This document shows positions 26,052 through 37,323 of a stretch of DNA of 64,000 bases, in pieces; the first letter of the stretch is position 1; the number at the start of each line of letters is the position of its first letter. This DNA comes from Antitrichia curtipendula (lineage: Eukaryota > Streptophyta > Bryopsida > Hypnales > Leucodontaceae). Where the stretch lies: the NCBI GenBank assembly GCA_951230915.1, contig OX579639.1, forward strand, positions 7,130,001-7,194,000, given 5' to 3'. The translations under genes were made by a program, and so were the position numbers. The notes below the pieces were generated by a model. It had not been told where the DNA came from. It did no database searches and saw only the letters and a list, made by a program, of their open reading frames with translations.

Positions 26052-26399
26052 CAGCAGATTTTGGAGGTCATTTAAGCATAGCAAAACAACTTTTTTCTTA
26101 AAACTTTGAACTAAGAAAAGTTGGTATATACAAGTATCTTTTATCTCCAAAAATCCGTTTGCAATTTTAAGTCTCCAATCAAAAGTTATGACTAAATTTC
26201 AGAGAGGGTCTTTCATAATGTCAAAAAAAATTCAATGGAACCCCTCTCTGAAATTTAGTCATAACTTTTGATTGGAGACTTAAAATTGCAAACGGATTGT
26301 TGGAGATGAAAGATACTTGTATATACCAACTTTTCTTAGTTCAAGGTTTTAAAAAAAGAGTTGTTTTGCTATGCCTAAATGGTCTTTGAAGTCTGCTGA
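26052..26399. repeat. Long inverted repeat inside the CACTA-like element
   Basis: Arms of about 157 bp (26052-26208 and 26242-26398) pair closely around a loop of about 33 bp. Shared core: 'ctccaatcaaaagttatgac' and its complement. It is the same family as 7365-7776, but arm identity is higher here, suggesting a younger copy. Confidence 0.75.
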
Positions 26400-28379
26400 C
26401 TTTGAAAATTACCAAATTGGGAATGATTTATTTATTTTTTCCAAAAACAAACTATTTATAGAATACTAACTATGATGATTTATACATTTTTTCAAATAAA
26501 AAAACTTACTTGAGAATTTTTTTAGTCAAAATTAACAAAAAAGTGTTGATTTTTTGTTAATTTAAAAACGCAAGATCCAAATTAACAAATTTTTTTGTTG
26601 ATTTGGGCAGTTTTTACAAAAATCAACAAAAAATTGTGAAAATGGACGATGTAGTACCCAAATTAACAAAAATTTGTTGATGTTTTGTTAATTTGGGCAC
26701 TATTTTTCTACTAGTGAAATGACAACATTGAAGTGAATCGGGCACCTTTGACATAAGAGGCAAATATGGAGTTGTGGAGGGAAGGTGTGGATTGCTTTGA
26801 AGAAACCCGAGAATACTACGGAGATGGCCTTGATGAAGACGACATTGATGTGGGTGACGCTATTCCTGGACGTTGGGGACCATAGGATCGTAAGCCCCGT
26901 CATGAGCCCACATCTCCTTTGGTGCAAAATGAAGGCGTTGCAGTTGACGAAGCTATGTCCCATCCTTCAGAGACGGAAGATGATGACGCGGCATATTGTG
27001 GCAATGATGACCCTCCAATGAATGATGAAAACAACGTCAATTCTCCTCCAAGACACAATGGCGTTACCATAGATGAAGGTAGTAGCGGAGGCTTGGGAAC
27101 CGTAGCAGGGTGCCATGGTAAAAATGTGGAGGTTACACAAGTGTTCCGCAAAGTTCCAACATATGAAATGAGGGGTGATGATGCAATGTGTTTTGACCCT
27201 TCACGTGTACATATAGAAGAAGACGACATTCCACGTCAAACGCAAGGTAGTCGCACTCCCACCTCGCAAATGACTTCCGCTGCAGTCCCTCGTGGGAGAG
27301 GCTCATCAATGCAACGTTCTCAAAACTCTTTTGCGAGCCGATCTTCCCCCTCCTTCCTCCAGACAAGTTGAAGATTGGTCAAGCTCAGCGGAGAATACTC
27401 GAGTCGCGGTGCAAAATATTTCTCATACTACTAGTGGTGGTAAGCCCCTCAAGCCCCTCATCCAGTGGTAAGTGGTAAATATGCATTGCCTCATTGTGGT
27501 GCTCGTGGAGGCAAAAAAATAGTTGAAGCATCATTGTCTAAACCACCTCCACATGTTTATCGTGGAATTGGAGCAAGAGATCCCGAAGTGGTATAGCACC
27601 TTTTCTTGAAACATACACTCCAGAACCCACTAGGACGACACCGGCGTTTGTTTTGTCAAGAGTTCCAAGGGGCCCAACTATAAATTTAGATGTTGAAGAC
27701 CCTGCAGCAAAGAGACACAAGAAGATAGTGAGTAAGAACTGGAAAAGAGGAAGAGCAATCACGGAGCTTTGAAATGAGAATTCAGAGGTTGAAGGACATC
27801 AGTCCTCATAGCACAACGACAATAAAGAAGGTTCTGGAGGGGAAGATGAAGAAATGGACTATGATAGTGATTGCAATGAAGCACCACCAGACGATGATGT
27901 GTGCATTTGAGGTGCTCATTGGGCAAATATGTCAACCCATGAAGTCTAGAAGTCAAGTTGTTTGAATAGTGGAACGAGGGTATTAACAGATGAGGTAGAA
28001 CCGGAAGACCGTTTGAGCACTTAAATGGAAGTTTGAAGATGATGGTCGAGGTTCTTTAGGTAACCAGTGTAGAGGTTTGCAAGTGATGGAAGTATAAGTT
28101 AATTGTATTGTTGCTGGCTTGCTACACATTGCAATGCATGAAATCTATAAATATTTCTGGTTATCATAATGATGATTGCATCCGTACTGCTTTTTTATTT
28201 AACATTGTATCATCACTATCATGCATGATTGTATCTCAAGTGCACTAGTGAACTAAATAGGATTACCACATGCTTCATATTTCTTAAATTTTAATTGACA
28301 ATGTCATAACCAACATACAATGAAATGTTCCATTTGAATTCTTAGACCGTTGACACTTATTAAGAGGCCAAAAAATGAA

Positions 28380-28740
28380 CTGCCACAAATTGCAGCCTAT
28401 AGCGTTTGCGCCTAGGCAGTCTACGTTCATGGCTGACTGTGTCTGTGCCCAGACATAGCATCCGCGCATGCAAATCAACGCCCGCGCCTCTACACTCGAA
28501 ACGTCCGCGGTTGACTATGTCCATGCCTAGACAGAGAGTCCGCACCCGGACACCAACGTCTGTGCCTGTACACTAGAAAAGTCCGCACCCAATTGTGTCC
28601 GTGCCCGGACACCAACGTCCGCGCTTGTACTTATTAGGTTCGCGCTCATCTACGTCTGCGCCCGCACTTTTGCATTCGCGCCTGTTGTACCCGTCCATGC
28701 CCATAGCGTCTGCGCCCATACTCCAACGTGGAAGGCCACA
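28380..28740. repeat. GC-rich degenerate minisatellite
   Basis: About 360 bp of GC-rich DNA built of variants of 'cgcgcccggacaccaacgtc'. The two best copies, at 28541 and 28600, are about 59 bp apart. It stands out sharply from the surrounding AT-rich DNA. Open frames through it are by-products of the repeat. Confidence 0.65.
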
Positions 28741-29562
28741 TCACGCAACGATGGTAACTCATGGTAAATTTTTCTTACCTTCCAAAACTCCTAAAACCGA
28801 AATTTTAAAAGTTTTTCAGCCGCCTGTTCGGACCGCGTAGTGACCTTAAATTGCCTGATGTGACAACGGTGATTTGGTGAGTAGAAAGTGTAAATTTTGT
28901 AAGTGTCAAAAATATGTGAGGCCAAATTGTGACAAAGAAAATGGTGGTTCCAAGTTGGTGAAGCAAAAAGTAGTGGTTCCCTGTGAAGGAGACAAAAGCA
29001 AGGAGTGACCGGTCCAATTTGGAAGTCCAAGTGCCATAGTAAGACTGTACTAGCTGTTGTGCTCTAATTTGGAAGGATTAAAGATTCTGTTGAAGATTAA
29101 AGAGCAAAACAATTTGGAAGCCATCTAACTCTTGTGGCTTTAAGAGTGGAGTAAAAAAAATGAATTTAGCAATTAGAGTGCAATGGTGAGGAATCAAATT
29201 AATAATAGTTGGAAGCATGCCTTTTTTTGGTGTTCTAGTATCCCATTTGGTTATTCTTTGGTCATTGTAGAAGTAAACCTATTTAATTGACCTCCCTTGG
29301 AACAAACTTTAAACTGTTAAACTTGGATTAATTCCAATTCGGATCCCAAGTTAATCTACAACCCCCCTAGGCCTAGTAATCCTAGCCTAGTCTGAGATCC
29401 AATCCGGTCTAGAAATGCAAACAGTCCATAATAGTCCTTCAATTACATGGCTATACGTGCATAGGACAGTCATGAGCACATGAGCTAGATGCTCATTTTT
29501 GAAGGAACAAGGGTGTTTTTTCAAGAGAAATTGACAAAAAATATCATTTTTTGGTGCATTGA
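28741..29562. other. Intergenic DNA, no gene
   Basis: No recognisable gene. At 29462-29489 lies a 28-base phrase that recurs inverted at 29705-29732, inside the neighbouring element. Confidence 0.5.
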
Positions 29563-30587
29563 TTAACCCCTAAAGGACCAACATGCATTTTTTTGATAGT
29601 ATAGAAATTTTATGCAGGTACCTATGACTGGATACTTTCATATTTTTGGCTGAAATTATAATAGAAGTTGTCCGCAAAGAATATCTTTCATATGCACTTA
29701 CAAGTCTAGCTCATGTGCTCATGACCGTCCTAGAATGTCATGACTCGTATTTCCAAATTACATGACATTTGGAAATACGAGTCAAAAGTTATGGCCTAAT
29801 ATGTTACTTTTTTTCCTCAGTCGGGCAGTCCAAGCAAATAGAAAAAATCACTTTTTTCAAAAACAAAAATTTGAAATTGGTTTTCTAGAGTTATATATAT
29901 ATATATGTGGAAAGCTTTTAATCATTCCATTTTGACCAATGAGTCAAAAGTTATGAGGACTTCTAGTTTGCGGGCAGTTATGGAATCTCTACTCTAAAAT
30001 AAACTTTGAAGTCTTTTATCTTACTCAATTTTCAATATTTTTGAAAAAAAATAAAATCATAGGATGTAGATTGTTTATTACAACATTTAGACCATTGGGA
30101 TTGGCATTTTTCAATTCCATGTCTAAATTCTTATAATGATACAATTCCATATCTAAGTTCCAACATTTTGGTATTTTGAATCATTCTCTACTTTGTTCTA
30201 CATACAATTTTTTTCCTATATGTTATACAAATCCAAATGATGTGAAAATTTTTAAGCATGTAGACAACTTGTTTAGGAAAATGAATCCAAAGAAGCACCA
30301 CCATTTTGGACATTTTTTCATAGAAAAGTGAGCTTCTGAAGTGCAGCTGCCCGATTTTTTGCAGGGTCAAAAAAACAATTTCAGTGATTTTGAATGCTTA
30401 TATCTTGCAATCCACACGGTGTAAATTTCTGAAATTTTTACTGCATGTTCTCAAGTCAGAATACTACAAGATCCTACGGTTACATGTGTCAAAAAAAGTT
30501 GTTTTTCAAAAGTTTGGTACCTGTACTAAAAATGGCAGTTCTTGAACGTTTTCGGTGAAAACATACTCATGGAACTTTAATGGTTAA
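29563..30587. mobile_element. TTAA-flanked non-autonomous element (copy 4)
   Basis: About 1,025 bp from TTAACCCCTAAAGGACCA to GGAACTTTAATGGTTAA. TTAA is intact on both sides and the flanks share nothing further. It is in reverse orientation relative to copies 2 and 3: the 'gactatgttttcacc' end is on the right here. Its other end is the 'caggtacct' type seen at 1823 and 44145. It carries about 90 extra bases near 29700-29790, including the hairpin GACTCGTATTTCCAAAT and its exact complement (29742-29783). Confidence 0.7.
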
Positions 30588-32600
30588 GATTGAAATGAAA
30601 AACAATTTTTTTAACTCCAACCATACAAAAGTGTATTTGTCCATTATGAAAAAGTGTGGGAAAATTTTCAGTCCATTTGACTATATAAATTGTAAGATTA
30701 GAATGTTTGAAGCGACAGAGAAGGTATTTTTCTTGCCTTGCTAGTGGGAGTCAACAAACTTCAAGCCCTCTTAGAGTGAGTTTTTTGCTCTATTTAAAAT
30801 TGGGCCTCTACATTGTGGGGTACTACATCTTGTTAGGTAAACTCATGCAACATTTCAAAAGCAATTTAGTGGTCTACCTTATTCTATTAATATCCCCCTA
30901 CAATATAAAGAATGCAAGTATATTGGCAATACACTTAGTCATTTTTTGATGTTTCTTGTGCAATGAAGATATTGTTTTATTTGAGACCCATACAATGGAA
31001 ATGTAGGCACAAACATTTCAAATATGTGGAAAAAATTTCAAGAACTTTGAAATCGGAAATTGCAAGATAATAGTGTTTGCAATTAGAAGAAAATGGCTTG
31101 GCTAGGAAGGTTAGTAGAGTTTTGACTTCCTTGGAATGAGATTTTTGCACTAAACATAGTATTTGAGGGGGGGCATTTCACGCTATATCATATTGCTTAC
31201 ATACTTAGCAAATTTCAAAAGTAGATGAAGAATTGAACAAAAGATGCCTAAATTGCCTAAATTGCTTTGATTTTTTGTGGATGACTATTAAGATAATTTG
31301 ATATTTGAGTACTTATTGTTCTGTTGAGCTTTTGCCGTACATCTAAGCAAAAACAAATATGGAATCTTAAAAATCATGGTTGGTTTAGATGCATTAGAAG
31401 TATAAATAAGGTGCACATCAACTTTAAGAAGCCCAACATGGGATCTTAATGAGCATACTTCCAAGTGCGCCAACTATTTAAGAGTAGTTGGAGTTATTTC
31501 TTTCTTTCTTTCAATAGGGTGTGGAGTCTTTCAATGGCAATAGACAATGTAAAGTAGAACTAATGCTTTCAAACAAAATTTAAGGACATCTACCAATAAA
31601 ACTTAGATCCTTTGTAATTTTTGCATACAATATCCAAAATCACATTCTTTGGTGCATTGGAATTGTCTTTCATTCATTAACACTTTGAAAAATTCACATT
31701 TCATCATATAATGTCCAGGGAAAACATACTAAGATGTATTTCTACATTTCCAATTTACAAACTTACTAGATGTTTGTATTTTTTGACTTCTATCCAAAAA
31801 ATTTCAAACAACTGAGGTAGAATGGATTCAACTTGTTGAAATTTAATTGGTTGACCAAAAGGCCTATAAAATGAAATAATGACATATTATTTTATTCCTT
31901 GCATCCTTTTACAATTGTTAAAGAATACAAACTTTAAAGTATCTATCATATTGAAGAATATTTTGCACATAATATGATTTAGAAGATGTCTATTGTAAGA
32001 GCATTTGATCAAGTGCTTTTGGATATGCAAACCTAACTCTTAAGTCACGCTAAGTCCAAAAGTAACTATAGTTAGCTAATTTCTCATTCATTCTAGGAAC
32101 CATAAACTATTAATAAGGTAAAAACATATATTATTATTCAATCATTTAAGCTAGTATATATAGATGGTCACAATCACAAATAGGTGTTATTGTTGCCATT
32201 TACACAAATTAAAATCATTAATAATTAATAAAAATAATAATATATAAAGATTTTGTATTTTTTTGTGAATTTTCAAAATCAAGACTGGAAAGAAAAACTT
32301 CACTAGGTGTCTTGAATAAGACCCAAACCATTTATTAAACACTTATAACTTTACAACTATGAAACGTCATTTGTAAAGTAGGAGCCATTCAAAGCTACAT
32401 TGGTGATACTTCAATAGACACCTATATTTTACAAAAATAAAGGACACAAAGGGTGAGGGCTATAACTACCTTTGGACCGGACTTCATGAGCACTTCAACC
32501 ACCTTGAAATAGACCCAGAGGGTGCGTAGCTCCGTGGCATGATGAGAACAGTCCACCTTGTCACGCCACCTCAGCATGAGAGTCCGGCACTTACCCTATC
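30588..32600. other. AT-rich DNA with diverged repeat segments
   Basis: No gene. Segments at about 30680-30830 and 31060-31190 resemble each other ('gcaagat.atagtgtttg', 'gggcctctacattg' against 'gggcatttcacgc') and distantly resemble the interior of the TTAA family, so they are probably old copies. Open frames at 30707-30949 (+) and 31288-31473 (-) look spurious. Confidence 0.45.
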
Positions 32601-32623
32601 CAGCTGGCATAAAAGTCTGTCCT

Positions 32624-32638
32624 ACGTGGTAGCCACGT
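32624..32638. promoter_or_regulatory. Palindromic ACGTGG/CCACGT pair upstream of DGAT3
   Basis: ACGTGG-TAG-CCACGT is a perfect 15-bp inverted arrangement of two ACGT cores (G-box/ABRE class, bound by bZIP factors in plants), about 320 bp before the DGAT3-like start codon, in GC-rich promoter-like DNA. A role in stress or ABA control is inference. Confidence 0.4.
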
Positions 32639-32956
32639 CTAGTTTTTACGCTTTGGACGTATAGGAGCGAACCAAGGCGTGCGCGCGGCACACTTTCAAA
32701 CGCGCCCCTAGCAGAATTCAATGGAGTTTTGGGTGCAAAAGAGTTTCTGCATGAACACGCCACCTGCTGCTCAGAGTTTGTTGATGCTCTACTCTACGCA
32801 TCCTTCCTTGGCACTAAGTAAGTTACTGACTCTGCGATGAAACTGTGTTTCTTGCCGTTGCCTTTTGGAAGCGACGGCAATGTTGCATTGATCGATAAAA
32901 ATAATTTACACTGGCCTGGGATTTGAGGTTGAGCTGCCTGCGATAGTAGTGTGGCG

Positions 32957-34507
32957 ATGGCAATGGCGAGGTCCTTGGAGAGTTTGAGTTTCTTTTGCGG
33001 AGAGTGTGAAAATCGAGGGTTTGTGCGCACGGGAGTAGCCGAACTCGCCGACCGCAGTCACGAAAGCTTTCGTCCGCTGCATGTGCGTTGCGGGAAGAAG
33101 AAGGAGAGGAATTTGGCTTGGAAACTGGCGAAGGTGCAGGAGCTTGTTAAGGTGCAACGGGAGCTCGTTTTTCTGTCGTCGACGGAACAGGGAGTTCGTG
33201 ATCCGATTGGAGATTTCTTGCCGGAGGATTCGATTCAGATCGCTATCTCCAATCCCGTAAGTAATTCTTGAAATTCTGCTTTAGGGCTATACCCTTTTCG
33301 ATTGACTGAGGATTTTATTTGTATGTGGCAGTTCAGATGCTCCTCGGTTTCTTGTTTAGACAGAGGAATGGTGTCTGGTATCGGTTGCGATTCTGCATTG
33401 AAATCCAAGAATGCGTTCAGTTGTTCTCATTCATGTCAATTGGCATGAACGGATGCCAATAGTATGTGCTAGAACGGATAATTAAGAGTCTCGATGCTTG
33501 AATGAAATGTTTACTTTTCGTTGGAAATCTGATGTTTCGATCGGTTGAGGATTTCAACCTTATGTGCTGATTGTGAAGTTTAGATGCTCCTCGTTTCTTT
33601 GTTTTGATAGGGGAAGGGTGTGACTTCTGATGGGATTCTACGTTGGGTTTTGTGAATGCGTTTCAGTGTTTCTCACTAATGTCACTTGGCCATGCAGAAT
33701 GTGCTGGAACGGATAATCAAGAATCTCGAGGATCTTCAGGCAGAGGTAGAATCTCTCAACGTTAAGGCAAAGAAGAAGAAATATGGCTCATCAAGCTTCG
33801 CATCAGAGACTGGTGATTTTGACGTGGCAAAAGCTGTGGACATGCAAGCTCCGTGCAAGATCAAGAAGTCCGCGAAGCATGCAAGGACTCCTATTGCCGT
33901 CGCATCAGATAATTTTACTTCCATATCACCTTGGGCAACGGAGGCGATGAGATCTGTCAGGCTACCACCATTTCACTCGGCCGAACAAATTGCGGCAGCG
34001 CGAAGCACGAGTGATGATGTCGACGAAGAGGAGCCTGCTATTGTTGCTCAGATTAGAGCTCTGTGTAGCACCGCAAATTCTCCTACCAGAGAAGTCTTCA
34101 GTAGAGGCCCTATTGAGCTGAAGGACACTCCTGTTGGAAGAGTTATTGTGGATACAACCTCGTCTTCATTGCCCACGCTCGTCATTCCCGAAGGTACTAT
34201 CGAAGTTTGCACAGTTGGCAAGTGTAGGAGGGGAGGATCTCAGGAGATCCTTGCTTCTTTACAAGGATGTATTCCCGAATCCTCTAGTATTTCAGTAACA
34301 GCATGCAAGTGTATGGGGAAGTGTAAGAGTGCCCCGAACGTTCGCGTGAAGAATAGCGAAAGACAAGTACAAGTACATAACTATGTCTCTGTGGATGATA
34401 TTGATTCTCTGCTTGAATTGCACTTCGGTGTGCAAGCGCCTGGAAGACAAAGCAGTGCGATGCCTCTATTCGTTCCAGGAATAGATTCTGGTGTTCCTGC
34501 TGCGTAG
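32957..34507 (+). CDS. DGAT3: DGAT3-like soluble acyltransferase with [2Fe-2S] thioredoxin-like domain
   Basis: Two exons, 32957-33256 and 33698-34507, joined in phase 0 at GT-AG; 369 residues. First ATG chosen; a second lies two codons on. Residues about 50-78 are basic and helical (KKKERNLAWKLAKVQELVKV), and 101-130 form another charged helix ending in a lysine cluster. The C-terminal third holds the hallmark: Cys271-x4-Cys276 in VCTVGKCRRGG, then CKCMGKC with Cys303, Cys305 and Cys309, followed by APNVRV. This is the thioredoxin-like [2Fe-2S] fold of plant DGAT3, the cytosolic enzyme that makes triacylglycerol from diacylglycerol and acyl-CoA. Family assignment rests mainly on that block; acyltransferase activity is inferred. 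No transmembrane segment is seen, as expected. A possible 3'-UTR intron and a duplicated intron/exon border are listed separately. Confidence 0.78.
33298..33739 (+). repeat. Duplicated intron-exon border in DGAT3, with a decayed pseudo-exon
   Basis: Segment 33298-33512 is repeated, diverged, at 33537-33739. The downstream copy contains the true acceptor (GCAG) and the first codons of exon 2 (AATGTGCTGGAACGG). The upstream copy has TATGTGCTAGAACGG after an AATAG and, in the equivalent frame, reads VLERIIKSLDA then a stop at about 33503. It is therefore a non-functional relic of the exon start inside the intron. Confidence 0.75.
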
Positions 34508-36024
34508 ACTGCGAAGCAAGTTTCTACTAATGTATCTACTGGCTTGGTGTGATAGATATGCATTGTTTCAGAAATATGCGTTCCATCCTGGGTAAGTAAT
34601 AGCATGCATTTGCTGCTGCCACCCGGTTGAAAAGATTTATGGCACCTCTATCAACAAGGTGTTGAGTAGTTTGGTTTTGAGTGTAGAATGAAAATTATTG
34701 TGATACTACACATTTAGCATCTTCAACACACTTGCTGAAGATATGCAACATTTTAAAGGCTGATAATTTTACTGTAATTCTTACATATATTTTTGTAAGC
34801 TTCTGATCCTGATATCGTCTTTCCTTAACATATTTTTGTGCAGATAGAAGTAGAACCCTATTTGGATCTTCCATTAAACTTGGACGAAACACAAGGAGGG
34901 AGGCAACCAACAGGAGGTACATGAGGACGGTACTGCCCAGTGCTCTACTAAAGCTATTATTTCTTCGACTCAGGGAATTCCCTGCAAAGCATAATCGGAA
35001 TGTTGTGTTCACCTTGTCGAAAATTTCTACTGACCTTGCCAGTGAAGACGCTTATTGACTGCACAAGTGCTTTTTTGATGTAGTCTCCGAGGATACCAAA
35101 TATACGAAGCTTTTATGCCTGCAGCTAACAACCTATTTCCTTCCAGCCTGTTCTCTGCTGCCCTAAATGCTGAGGGTGATGAGTACAACAAGTTACAGTA
35201 GGTGTAATGGCTTTAGTCACGGAACTCATTGCTGTGATGGATGGATTGCATAAGTGCATAACAATAGTCTGAGTTCAGTTATGTTACGGAATAAAGATTC
35301 GAGGATAAGATTGCATCTATATCGGGTTTCGGTTGATTGATTCAGTAGGCACAATAATGCCTTGCTAGTTAAGTTATCTTATTTGTGTGTTAAACAAACA
35401 TTTCAACAGTATAAAATAATGGTTTTCCATTGCTTGCAACTCTCTTCTACATTGTCCTTGCATGGCAGGTGATCCACTCGTGGCACCAAAATTCTCTCCG
35501 TAACAAAACAGAACTGCTTGTATGCATTGCACATATATTTTAGAAGCAAAATGTGATGGGACTTCAAAATACCGAAGGCTTCATGATTGCACCGTTAATC
35601 CTGGTGAATTTAGGAACAAGTCTTCATGAAAACATGGCAGCGACAAAAACACATACAAATTCCGCAGACGTGCAAACGAACCGTTACAGTACCTCATACG
35701 GGAAAATATGAGACCATTTGGTTTCGCTATTGTTAAGTGTCCCACAAGTAACGTACACCTTAAAACTGTGTGCAGTAGTTTGACCCAGTCCTCAAGTACT
35801 GCACATAAAACATGAACTGACATCAATGATTAATACGAATATTTGGGACCTGTTTCCTTAACTACAATAGAAGACGGTTGGTACAACAGGAATGTGAATT
35901 ACGTGTCATGGAATACCACTGAGTTTCGAAAACACCACCTCCATTCACCTCTCGATAGCTGACAAGGCGGTTCCCTTCGTGCTTCAATGCTTTACGTAAC
36001 AAGCATGACACGAGATTTGAAGCA
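34508..36024. other. DGAT3 3' flank; possible 3'-UTR intron
   Basis: About 1.5 kb between converging genes. A good donor (GGGTAAGTAA, GT at 34592) and a good acceptor (TTTTTGTGCAG ending 34843) could define a 3'-UTR intron of 252 bp. Open frames (34695-35012 and 35581-35826, both -) match nothing known to me. The 3' UTR of uL29m should end somewhere near 35700-36020. Confidence 0.4.
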
Positions 36025-37121
36025 TTACAGATCATTAATCATCTTTCTCAAGAATTTCCGTCTGCTCGGCTCCTCCTCAGCCAATGCCCTTTCAGTCAGC
36101 ACTTGCTTGATCCGACACATCGTCCTGCGTACCTATATTCCAAGCAGACACCTACATCGTTAATCTTTAATTTCACGCAGGGACCCATATCACATTTTCA
36201 CATGCACAGCATACCACTGGGACGAAGACAGAATTGAGTAAGCCATCAAGGGCTCCGTTTTCTGCAAGTAAAAGCGTCAAGACAAAGCTGATACAATCGG
36301 TCAATAAAAGGATGAGAGGTTCATAAAAGGTATATCAATGCCTCGGTGTCAATTCAGATATAAGAACTGAATGGTGCTCAGAATTATAGCTCAGAATAAG
36401 TATTGGAGGAACAGAGACTAAGGTTCTTGTGCAGTATAAACTCAATATCGAAATAAATTCTTGAAAGGGGAATAATTCACTGCCACTTACGCATAATTGT
36501 ATTTCAGATTACAGTACACAATTGATTGAATAGAGACAACTCAGCCCACGAGAATATACCTTAGGAAATCGTTCAGGGTTTGGCATCCGCATATTCTGTG
36601 AGAGCAGCATTTGTTTCTGCGACAGCAGCATATTTTTCTCCTTCAAACAGACATACCATAATTGATGCAAATCTTCCCAAGACTTCTGACGTAGTTCCTC
36701 TGCCTTCCAGCTACGACCTGCAAGTTTATACATGTACGTTGAAGCTCCGGGAACTTCTATGCATGTCCTTTCAATCATAAAATGAAAGAAAAAAATCGAG
36801 AATTTCGAACTCAAATGTTGAGATTTACATCCGTGAAAAATAAATTCGAAACAATTTCAAATCGAAAGAAAATGTTCACAATATTTAAAGCACCAAGGGC
36901 ACAGTGTGCATCATCTTCTTACTTCGCCGTATCGTGGACAATACTGCGAAGATGAAACACAAGAAATTCAGCATTTCGACTACAAGAATGCGCACTGTAC
37001 CGTAAGTAATATTGGCGTCTTGATTGGGATCCCGTCCAGCCTCAAAGAAATCTGCCAGTCCTGTCCTCGTCCTCTGTGAAGCGCTGGCCGCCAAGGGTCT
37101 CCGAAGTAACCTGGCCAACAT
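36025..37121 (-). CDS. MRPL47: Mitochondrial large-subunit ribosomal protein uL29m (MRP-L47)
   Basis: Structural protein of the mitochondrial ribosome near the exit tunnel. Three exons on the minus strand: 37121-37001, 36717-36560, 36132-36025; GT-AG borders, consistent phases, 128 residues. The N-terminus, [20 protein letters not shown], is Arg/Ala/Ser-rich without acids, as in mitochondrial presequences. The exon 1/2 junction completes [20 protein letters not shown], the family signature 'GRSWxAxELRxKSxEDLHxLWYVxLKE', followed by [27 protein letters not shown] and a basic tail ending FLRKMINDL. Length and motifs fit a compact plant homologue. The KQMLLSQNM block repeats the preceding NMLLSQ. 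It converges with DGAT3, with 1.5 kb between them. Confidence 0.92.
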
Positions 37122-37323
37122 GGTGATCAACAATCTCTCGTACTACGAAACAATAACAGCTCCTTCCGAAACTTAAAATCCTACAAATATTCGATCACAT
37201 AAGCTACATCGCCCGCAGACTCGCCTCCGACGATCAAAAAACGGATCACGACATGTGAACGAGTCGAGTCACGGGCCAGAAACCCAAGTGCACGTTGACA
37301 GTGATGACTGGAGAGAAAGCACC

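Larger units (their letters stand above)
25590..26716. mobile_element. CACTA-like non-autonomous element
   Basis: About 1,127 bp. The ends begin CACTAGTAGAAAAA and their inverted repeats extend about 40 bp (AGTGCCCAAATYAACAAAA follows). Flanks are AGA and AAA, a near-match to the 3-bp target duplication of CACTA elements. No transposase. The interior has a GC-rich block (25780-25965) with imperfect 'ctgccacgcaggca' repeats and a long fold-back (26052-26399). It is nested in the hAT pseudogene. Confidence 0.75.
23998..27955 (+). pseudogene. hAT-family transposase, broken and interrupted
   Basis: Once a cut-and-paste transposase of the plant DUF659/hAT type. Recognisable blocks in order: AFNVARNPTFIEAV at about 23998; LQIENKIKTK then TICSDSWDDVNQHPLMNVM and IQICTDNAINM (RNase H-like core) at 24101-24598; FDARWAMMFNNLHYVGAVLNP at 24683-25310; SASSCEQNWSMYSFVHNKSR (C-terminal dimerisation motif) from about 25310; then an acidic, Ser/Pro-rich tail to about 27950. 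Frameshifts near 24100 and 25320 and stops at 24596, 26751 and 26884, among others, kill it. The N-terminal BED zinc finger is missing. A 1.1-kb CACTA-like element sits inside it at 25590-26716. Removing that insert with one 3-bp duplication rejoins the frame (TDEED before, DNIEVNRAPLT after), so the host frame was open at that point when it inserted. Confidence 0.85.

Noticed and set aside
28284..28545. Open frames through the GC-rich minisatellite
   Set aside because: The frames follow the tandem repeat and have no independent coding signal.
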